The notes beneath the pieces were generated by a model. That model was not told the origin of the DNA, searched no databases, and saw only the letters and a program-made list of their open reading frames with translations. A stretch of DNA of 64,000 bases, taken from Catonia carolina (taxonomy: Eukaryota; Arthropoda; Insecta; Hemiptera; Achilidae). Below are positions 54,850 through 64,000 of this stretch, piece after piece. The stretch is taken from positions 189,001-253,000 of the forward strand of contig JAQMRL010000010.1 in the NCBI GenBank assembly GCA_035578175.1, given 5' to 3'. Position 1 is the stretch's first letter, and each line of letters opens with the position of its first letter. The position numbers and the translations under genes were made by a program.

Positions 54850-55560
54850 AAGACTTTTTTTTTCACCCTTTTTTCACTCACTGAAAATAGCCAGACTATA
54901 GTCCATGAACTTTTTTTGACAATTTTCAAAATATTTCTGTTTATGATCGATTCTGATGCTTTACGAGGCGTAGATTACGAAAACAGCCATGAAAAAGTAC
55001 TCTCAGCCCTAAAAGTGACAAAAACAAGACTTTTATTTTTTCACTCTCTTTTCACTCACTGAAAATAGCAAGACTATAGTTCATGTACTTTTTCTGACAA
55101 TTTTCAAAATATTTCTGTTAATGATCGATTCTGATGGTTTAGGAGGCGTAGATTACGAAAACAGCCATGAAAAAGTACTCTCAGCCCTATAAATGACAAA
55201 AACAAGACTATTATTTTTTCACTCTCTTTTCACTCACTGAAAATAGCTAGACTATAGTCCATGAACTTTTTCTGACAATTTTCAAAATATTTCTGTTAAT
55301 GATCGATTCTGATGCTTTACGAGGCGTAGATTACGAAAACAGCCATGAAAAAGTACTCTCAGCCTTATAATTGACAAAAACAAAACTCTTATTTTTTCAC
55401 TCTTTATTCGCTCACTGAAAATAGCAAGATATTTATATTTAATAGCAAGATTTTTAGTTCATGAACTTTTTCTGACAATTTTCAAAAAATTTTTTTTATT
55501 GATCGATTCTGATGCTTTATGAGGCGTAGATTACGAAAACAGCCATGAAAAAGTACCTAG
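54850..55560 (+). repeat. Higher-order block C (duplicate at 63.3-64.0 kb)
   Basis: Rare features recur about 8,457-8,459 bp downstream in the same order: AGACTTTTTTTTTCACCC (54,851 and 63,308), GCCAGACTATAGTCCATGAA, AGCTAGACTATAGTCC (near 55,246 and 63,705) and a long variant (55,426 and 63,885). The duplicate runs into the window end. Confidence 0.8.
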
Positions 55561-58500
55561 AGCTCTATAAGTGACAAAAACAAGATATTTATTTTTCACT
55601 CTCTTTTCACTCACTGAAATGTACTTTTTCTGACAATTTTCAAAATATTTCTGTTAATGATCGATTCTGATGCTTTACGAGGCGTAGATTACGAAAACAG
55701 CCATGAAAAAGTACTCTCAGCCCTATAAATGACAAAAACAAGACTATTATTTTTTCACTCTCTTTTCACTCACTGAAAATAGCAAGACTATAGTTCATGT
55801 ACTTTTTCTGACAATTTTCAAAATATTTCTGTTAATGATCGATTCTGATGGTTTAGGAGGCGTAGATTACGAAAACAGCCATGAAAAAGTACTCTCAGCC
55901 CTATAAATGACAAAAACAAGACTATTATTTTTTCACTCTCTTTTCACTCACTGAAAATAGCAAGACATGTACTTTTTCATACACTTTTGTTCATGTACTT
56001 TTTCTGACAATTTTCAAAATATTTCTGTTAATGATCGATTCTGATGGTTTAGGAGGCGTGGATTACGAAAACAGCCATGAAAAAGTACTCTGAGCCCTAT
56101 AAATGACAAAAACAAGACTCTTATTTTTTCACTCTCTTTTCACTCACTGAAAATAGCAAGACTATAGTTCATGTACTTTTTCTGACAATTTTCAAAATAT
56201 TTCTGTTAATGATCGATTCTGATGGTTTAGGAGGCGTAGATTACGAAAACAGCCATGAAAAAGTACTCTCAGCCCTATAAATGACAAAAACAAGACTATT
56301 ATTTTTTCACTCTCATTTCACTCACTGAAAATAGCAAGACTATAGTTCATGTACTTTTTCTGACAATATTCAAAATATTTCTGTTAATGATCGATTCTGA
56401 TGGTTTAGGAGGCGTAGATTACGAAAACAGCCATAAAAAAGTACTCTCAGCCCTATAAATGACAAAAACAAGACTCTTATTTTTTCACTCTCTTTTCACT
56501 CACTGAAAATAGCAAGACATGTACTTTTTCTGACAATTTTCAAAATATTTCTGTTAATGATCGATTCTGATGGTTTAGGAGGTGTAGATTACGAAAACAG
56601 CCATGAAAAAGTACTCTCAGCCCTATAAATGACAAAAACAAGACTCTTATTTTTTCACTCTCTTTTCACTCACTGAAAATAGCAAGACTATAGTTCATGT
56701 ACTTTTTCTGACAATTTTCAAAATATTTCTGTTAATGATCGATTCTGATGGTTTTGGAGGCGTAGATTACGAAAAAAGCCATGAAAAAGTACTCTCAGCC
56801 CTATAAATGACAAAAACAAGACTATTATTTTTTCACTCTCTTTTCACTCACTGAAAATAGCAAGACTATAGTTCATGTACTTTTTCTGACAATTTTCAAA
56901 ATATTTCTGTTAATGATCGATTCTGATGGTTTAGGAGGCGTAGATTACGAAAACAGCCATGAAAAAGTACTATGAGCCCTAAAAATGACAAAAACAAGAC
57001 TATTATTTTTTCACTCTCTTTTCACTCTTTGAAAATAGCAAGACATGTACTTTTTCATGTACTTTTTCTGACAATTTTCAAAATATTTCTGTTAATGATC
57101 GATTCTGATGGTTTAGGAGGCGTAGATTACGAAAACAGCCATGAAAAAGTACTCTCAGCCCTATAAATGACAAAAACAAGACTATTATTTTTTCACTCTC
57201 TTTTCACTCACTGAAAATAGCAAGACTATAGTTCATGTACTTTTTCTGACAATTTTCAAAATATTTCTGTTAATGATCGATTCTGATGGTTTACGAGGCG
57301 TAGATTACGAAAACAGCCATGAAAAAGTACTCTGAGCCCTATAAATGACAAAAACAAGACTCTTATTTTTTCACTCTCTTTTCACTCACTGAAAATAGCA
57401 AGACTATAGTTCATGTACTTTTTCTGACAATTTTCAAAATATTTCTGTTAATGATCGATTCTGATGGTTTATGAGGCGTAGATTACGAAAACAGCCATGA
57501 AAAAGTACTCTCAGCCTTATAAATGACAAAAACAAGACTCTTATTTTTTCACTCTCTTTTCACTCACTGAAAATAGCAAGACTATAGTTCATGTACTTTT
57601 TCTGACAATTTTCAAAATATTTCTGTTAATGATCGATTCTGATGGTTTAGGAGGCGTAGATTACGAAAACAGCCATGAAAAAGTACTCTCAGCCCTATAA
57701 ATGACAAAAACAAGACTATTATTTTTTCACTCTCTTTTCACTCACTGAAAATAGCAAGACTATAGTTCATGTACTTTTTCTGACAATTTTCAAAATATTT
57801 CTGTTAATGATCGATTCTGATGGTTTAGGAGGCGTAGATTACGAAAACAGCCATGAAAAAGTACTATGAGCCCTATAAATGACAAAAACAAGACTATTAT
57901 TTTTTCACTCTCTTTTCACTCTTTGAAAATAGCAAGACTATAGTTCATGTACTTTTTCTGACAATTTTCAAAATATTTCTGTTAATGATCGATTCTGATA
58001 GTTTAGGAGGCGTAGATTACGAAAACAGCCATGAAAAAATACTCTCAGCCCTATAAATGACAAAAACAAGACTATTATTTTTTCACTCTCTTTTCACTCA
58101 CTGAAAATAGCAAGACTATAGTTCATGTACTTTTTCTGACAATTTTCAAAATATTTCTGTTAATGATAGATTCTGATGGTTTAGGAGGCGTAGATTACGA
58201 AAACAGCCATGAAAAAGTACTCTCAGCCCTATAAATGACAAAAACAAGACTATTATTTTTTCACTCTCTTTTCACTCACTGAAAATAGCAAGACTATAGT
58301 TCATGTACTTTTTCTGACAATTTTCAAAATACTTCTGTTAATGATCGATTCTGATGCTTTACGAGGCGTAGATTACGAAAACAGCCATGAAAAAGTACTC
58401 TCAGCCCTAAAAGTGACAAAAACAAGACTTTTTATTTTTTCACTCTCTTTTCACTCACTGAAAATAGCAAGACTATAGTTCATGTACTTTTTCTGACAAT

Positions 58501-61500
58501 TTTCAAAATATTTCTGTTAATGATCGATTCTGATGGTTTAGGAGGCGTAGATTACGAAAACAGCCATGAAAAAGTACTCTCAGCCCTATAAATGACAAAA
58601 ACAAGACTATTATTTTTTCACTCTCTTTTCACTCACTGAAAATAGCTAGACTATAGTCCATGAACTTTTTCTGACAATTTTCAAAATATTTCTGTTAATG
58701 ATCGATTCTGATGCTTTACGAGGCGTAGATTACGAAAACAGCCATGAAAAAGTACTCTCAGCCTTATAATTGACAAAAACAAAACTCTTATTTTTTCACT
58801 CTTTATTCACTCACTGAAAATAGCAAGATATTTATATTTAATAGCAAGATTTTTAGTTCATGAACTTTTTCTGACAATTTTCAAAAATTTTTTTTATTGA
58901 TCGATTCTGATGCTTTATGAGGCGTAGATTACGAAAACAGCCATGAAAAAGTACCTAGAGCCCTATAAGTGACAAAAACAAGATATTTATTTTTCACTCT
59001 CTTTTCACTCACTGAAAATAGCAAGACTATAGTTCATGTACTTTTTCTGACAATTTTCAAAATATTTCTGTTAATGATCGATTCTGATGCTTTACGAGGC
59101 GTAGATTACGAAAACAGCCATGAAAAAGTACTCTCAGCCCTATAAATGACAAAAACAAGACTATTATTTTTTCACTCTCTTTTCACTCACTGAAAATAGC
59201 AAGACTATAGTTCATGTACTTTTTCTGACAATTTTCAAAATATTTCTGTTAATGATCGATTCTGATGGTTTAGGAGGCGTAGATTACGAAAACAGTCATG
59301 AAAAAGTACTATGAGCCCTATAAATGACAAAAACAAGACTATTATTTTTTCACTCTCTTTTCCACTCTTTGAAAATAGCAAGACTATAGTTCGTGTACTT
59401 TTTCTGACAATTTTCAAAATATTTCTGTTAATGATCGATTCTGATGGTTTAGGAGGCGTAGATTACGAAAACAGCCATGAAAAAGTACTCTCAGCCCTAT
59501 AAATGACAAAAACAAGACTATTATTTTTTCACTCTCTTTCACTCACTGAAAATAGCAAGTTCATGTACTTTTTCTGACAATTTTCAAAATATTTCTGTTA
59601 ATGATCGATTCTGATGGTTTAGGAGGCGTAGATTACGAAAACAGCCATGAAAAAGTACTCTGAGCCTATAAATGACAAAAACAAGACTTATTTTTTCACT
59701 CTCTTTTCACTCACTGAAAATAGCAAGACTATAGTTCATGTACTTTTTCTGACAATTTTCAAAATATTTCTGTTAATGATCGATTCTGATGGTTTATGAG
59801 GCGTAGATTACGAAAACAGCCATGAAAAAGTACTCTCAGCCTTATAAATGACAAAAACAAGACTCTTATTTTTTCACTCTCTTTTCACTCACTGAAAATA
59901 GCAAGACTATAGTTCATGTACTTTTTCTGACAATTTTCAAAATATTTCTGTTAATGATCGATTCTGATGGTTTAGGAGGCGTAGATTACGAAAACAGCCA
60001 TGAAAAAGTACTCTCAGCCCTATAAATGACAAAAACAAGACTATTATTTTTTCACTCTCTTTTCACTCACTGAAAATAGCAAGACTATAGTTCATGTACT
60101 TTTTCTGACAATTTTCAAAATATTTCTGTTAATGATCGATTCTGATGGTTTAGGAGGCGTAGATTACGAAAACAGCCATGAAAAAGTACTCTCAGCCCTA
60201 TAAATGACAAAAACAAGACTATTATTTTTTCACTCTCTTTTCACTCACTGAAAATAGCAAGACTATAGTTCATGTACTTTTTCTGACAATTTTCAAAATA
60301 TTTCTGTTAATGATCGATTCTGATGGTTTAGGAGGCGTAGATTACGAAAACAGCCATGAAAAAGTACTCTCAGCCCTATAAATGACAAAAACAAGACTAT
60401 TATTTTTTCACTCTCTTTTCACTCACTGAAAATAGCAAGACTATAGTTCATGTACTTTTTCTGACAATTTTCAAAATATTTCTGTTAATGATCGATTCTG
60501 ATGGTTTAGGAGGCGTAGATTACGAAAACAGCCATGAAAAAGTACTCTGAGCCCTATAAGTGACAAAAACAAGACTCTTATTTTTTCACTCTCTTTTCAC
60601 TCACTGAAAATAGCAAGACTATAGTTCATGTACTTTTTCTGACAATTTTCAAAATATTTCTGTTAATGATCGATTCTGATGGTTTAGGAGGCGTAGATTA
60701 CGAAAACAGCCATGAAAAAGTACTCTCAGCCCTATAATTGACAAAAACAAGACTATTATTTTTTCACTCTTTTTTCCCTCACTGAAAATAGCAAGATATT
60801 TATATTTAATAGCAAGATTTTTAGTTCATGAACTTTTTCTGACAATTTTCAAAATATCTTTTTTATTGATCGATTCTGATGCTTTATGAGGCGTAGATTA
60901 CGAAAACAGCCATGAAAAAGTACCTAGAGCCCTATAAGTGACAAAAACAAGATATTTATTTTTTCACTCTCTTTTCACTAACTGATAATAGCAAGACTAT
61001 GGTTCATGTACTTTTTCTGACAATTTTCAAAATATTTTTGTTAATGATCGATTCTGATGCTTTACGAGGCGTAGATTACGAAAACAGCCATGAAAAAGTA
61101 CTCTCAGCCCTATAATTGACAAAAACAAGACTCTTATTTTTTCACTCTTTTTTCACTCACTGAAAATAGCAAGACTATATAGTTCATGTACTTTTTCTGA
61201 CAATTTTCAAAATATTTCTACTAATGATCGATTCTGATGGTTTACGAGGCGTAGATTACGAAAACAGCCATGAAAAAGTACTCTCAGCCCTATAATTGAC
61301 AAAAACAAGACTCTTATTTTTTCACTCTTTTTTCACTCACTGAAAATAGCAAGATAATTATATTTAATAGCAAGATTTTTAGTTCATGAACTTTTTCTGA
61401 CAATTTTCAAAATATTTTTGTTAATGATCGATTCTGATGCTTTACGAGGCGTAGATTACGAAAACAGCCATGAAAAAGTACTCTCAGCCCTATAAGTGAC

Positions 61501-61904
61501 AAAAACAAGACTTTTATTTTTTCACTCACTTTTCACTCACTGAAAATAGCAAGACTATAGTTCATGTACTTTTTCTGACAATTTTCAAAATATTTCTGTT
61601 AATGATCGATTCTGATGCTTTACGAGGCGTAGATTACGAAAACAGCCATGAAAAAGTACTCTCAGCCCTAAAAGTGACAAAAACAAGACTCTTATTTTTT
61701 CACTCTTTTTTCACTCACTGAAAATAGCAAGACTATAGTTCATGTACTTTTTCTGACAATTTTCAAAATACTTCTGTTAATGATCGATTCTGATGCTTTA
61801 CGAGGCGTAGATTACGAAAACAGCCATGAAAAAGTACTATGAGCCCTATAAATGACAAAAACAAGACTATTATTTTTTCACTCTCTTTTCACTCACTGAA
61901 AATA

Positions 61905-61955
61905 GCAAGACTCTATAGTTCATGTACTCTATAGTTCATCACTATAGTTCATGTA
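61905..61955 (+). repeat. Triplicated CTATAGTTCAT micro-repeat
   Basis: ACTCTATAGTTCATGTACTC, then TATAGTTCATCACTATAGTT, then CATGTAC: three successive copies of the monomer start, indicating local slippage. Confidence 0.85.
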
Positions 61956-64000
61956 CTTTTTCTGACAATTTTCAAAATATTTCTGTTAATGATCGATTCT
62001 GATGGTTTAGGAGGCGTAGATTACGAAAACAGCCATGAAAAAGTACTCTGAGCCCTATAAATGACAAAAACAAGACTCTTATTTTTTCACTCTCTTTTCA
62101 CTCACTGAAAATAGCAAGACTATAGTTCATGTACTTTTTCTGACAATTTTCAAAATATTTCTGTTAATGATCGATTTTGATGGTTTATGAGGCGTAGATT
62201 ACGAAAACAGCCATGAAAAAGTACTCTCAGCCCTATAAATGACAAAAACAAGACTCTTATTTTTTCACTCTCTTTTCACTCACTGAAAATAGCAAGACTA
62301 TAGTTCATGTACTTTTTCTGACAATTTTCAAAATAATTCTGTTAATGATCGATTCTGATGGTTTAGGAGGCGTAGATTACGAAAACAGCCATGAAAAAGT
62401 ACTCTCAGCCCTATAAATGACAAAAACAAGACTATTATTTTTTCACTCTCTTTTCACTCACTGAAAATAGCAAGACTATAGTTCATGTACTTTTTCTGAC
62501 AATTTTCAAAATATTTCTGTTAATGATCGATTCTGATGGTTTAGGAGGCGTAGATTACGAAAACAGCCATGAAAAAGTACTATGAGCCCTATAAATGACA
62601 AAAACAAGACTATTATTTTTTCACTCTCTTTTCACTCACTGAAAATAGCAAGACTATAGTTCATGTACTTTTTCTGACAATTTTCAAAAAATTTCTGTTA
62701 ATGATCGATTCTGATGCTTTACGAGGCGTAGATTACGAAAACAGCCATGAAAAAGTACTCTCAGCCCTATAAGTGACAAAAACAAGACTTTTATTTTTTC
62801 ACTCACTTTTCACTCACTGAAAATAGCAAGACTATAGTTCATGTACTTTTTCTGACAATTTTCAAAAAATTTCTGTTAATGATCGATTCTGATGCTTTAC
62901 GAGGCGTAGATTACGAAAACAGCCATGAAAAAGTACTCTCAGCCCTATAAGTGACAAAAACAAGACTTTTATTTTTTCACTCACTGAAAATAGCAAGACT
63001 ATAGTTCATGTACTTTTTCTGACAATTTTCAAAATATTTCTGTTAATGATCGATTCTGATGCTTTACGAGGCGTAGATTACGAAAACAGCCATGAAAAAG
63101 TACTCTCAGCCCTAAAAGTGACAAAAACAAGACTCTTATTTTTTCACTCTTTTTTCACTCACTGAAAATAGCAAGACTATACTTCATGTACTTTTTCTGA
63201 CAATTTTCAAAATATTTCTGTTAATGATCGATTCTGATGCTTTACGAGGCGTAGATTACGAAAACAGCCATGAAAAAGTACTCTCAGCCCTATAAGTGAC
63301 AAAAACAAGACTTTTTTTTTCACCCTTTTTTCACTCACTGAAAATAGCCAGACTATAGTCCATGAACTTTTTTTGACAATTTTCAAAATATTTCTGTTAA
63401 TGATCGATTCTGATGCTTTACGAGGCGTAGATTACGAAAACAGCCATGAAAAAGTACTCTCAGCCCTAAAAGTGACAAAAACAAGACTTTTATTTTTTCA
63501 CTCTCTTTTCACTCACTGAAAATAGCAAGACTATATAGTTCATGTACTTTTTCTGACAATTTTCAAAATATTTCTGTTAATGATCGATTCTGATGGTTTA
63601 GGAGGCGTAGATTACGAAAACAGCCATGAAAAAGTACTCTCAGCCCTATAAATGACAAAAACAAGACTATTATTTTTTCACTCTCTTTTCACTCACTGAA
63701 AATAGCTAGACTATAGTCCATGAACTTTTTCTGACAATTTTCAAAATATTTCTGTTAATGATCGATTCTGATGCTTTACGAGGCGTAGATTACGAAAACA
63801 GCCATGAAAAAGTACTCTCAGCCTTATAATTGACAAAAACAAAACTCTTATTTTTTCACTCTTTATTCACTCACTGAAAATAGCAAGATATTTATATTTA
63901 ATAGCAAGATTTTTAGTTCATGAACTTTTTCTGACAATTTTCAAAAAATTTTTTTTATTGATCGATTCTGATGCTTTATGAGGCGTAGATTACGAAAACA

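Larger units (their letters stand above)
36336..64000 (+). repeat. 178-bp satellite array, continues beyond the window
   Basis: About 155 tandem monomers. The typical repeat length is 178 bp (GTTCATGTAC at 40,803 and 40,981). The monomer holds, in order, GTTCATGTACTTTTTCTGAC, AATTTTCAAAATATTTCTGT, TAATGATCGATTCTGATG, a type-specific word, GGCGTAGATTACGAAAACAG, CCATGAAAAAGTACTCTCAG, CCCTATAAATGACAAAAACA, a T-rich tract, CACTCTCTTTTCACTCACTG and AAAATAGCAAGACTATA. Type words are GTTTAGGA (G type), CTTTACGA (C type) and CTTTATGA (T type). GTACTTTTTC and GAAAAAGTAC form a 10-bp inverted repeat 73 bp apart in every monomer. 178 is not a multiple of 3, so no long frame can persist. Confidence 0.98.

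Noticed and set aside
40368..57166. Three identical 64-codon frames at 40,368, 46,298 and 56,972
   Set aside because: Identity comes from duplication of satellite blocks. The 178-bp monomer length shifts the frame at each unit, and there is no sign of codon constraint.
37419..59502. Other 60-66-codon frames in the satellite on both strands
   Set aside because: Same explanation: translated monomer fragments.
36336..64000. CRISPR-like array
   Set aside because: Repeat units are directly adjacent with no unique spacers, and the genome is eukaryotic.
36336..64000. Assigning the satellite as a centromere
   Set aside because: No centromere protein data, no recognised CENP-B-box motif, and if the host is hemipteran its chromosomes would be holocentric. 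Location cannot be told from sequence.

Overview
This window looks like gene-poor, repeat-rich nuclear DNA of an arthropod, most probably an insect. The evidence is AT-rich sequence, several Tc1/mariner copies with mariner-type DDE transposase remnants, a hAT remnant, tRNA-derived SINEs, jockey-like reverse-transcriptase debris, and no bacterial gene organisation. A hemipteran source is plausible from the style of the mariner and (GT)n-bearing repeats, but the sequence alone does not prove it. I see no intact host gene, rRNA or functional tRNA gene. Every coding stretch I can assign is a broken mobile-element gene.

Left part (1-35.8 kb) is a mosaic of dispersed repeats. An unclassified ~950-bp family, called R1 here, has at least eight copies or fragments between 1.28 and 11.4 kb. 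It has CTTTCTCTTGCC ends, an internal (GT)n tract, two ~174-bp internal subrepeats and A(T)nA target duplications. Other families are three full-length mariner-type elements (6.6-7.9, 12.6-13.4 and 19.3-20.6 kb), five copies of one TA-flanked MITE, a pogo-like element, a hAT with an exact 8-bp target duplication, three tRNA-SINE families, and unclassified repeats R3, R4 and R5. Several insertions can be ordered because the empty site survives elsewhere in the window or is restored in frame.

Right part (36.3-64.0 kb) is a single tandem satellite array that runs off the window end. The monomer is 178 bp, with about 155 copies. Two main monomer types alternate in blocks, and a third carries a ~22-bp insertion. 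Kilobase-scale duplications are superimposed (offsets 5,930, 6,797, 1,973, 932 and about 8,458 bp). The left edge of the array is visible: degenerate monomers follow a different, older ~155-165-bp tandem repeat (35.8-36.3 kb).

Functionally nothing here forms a pathway. The interest is genome architecture: a satellite boundary with higher-order structure, nested transposons with readable history, a MITE that scatters CRE-like sites, a chain of perfect palindromes at 22.6 kb, and a fold-back that ends a reverse-transcriptase fragment.
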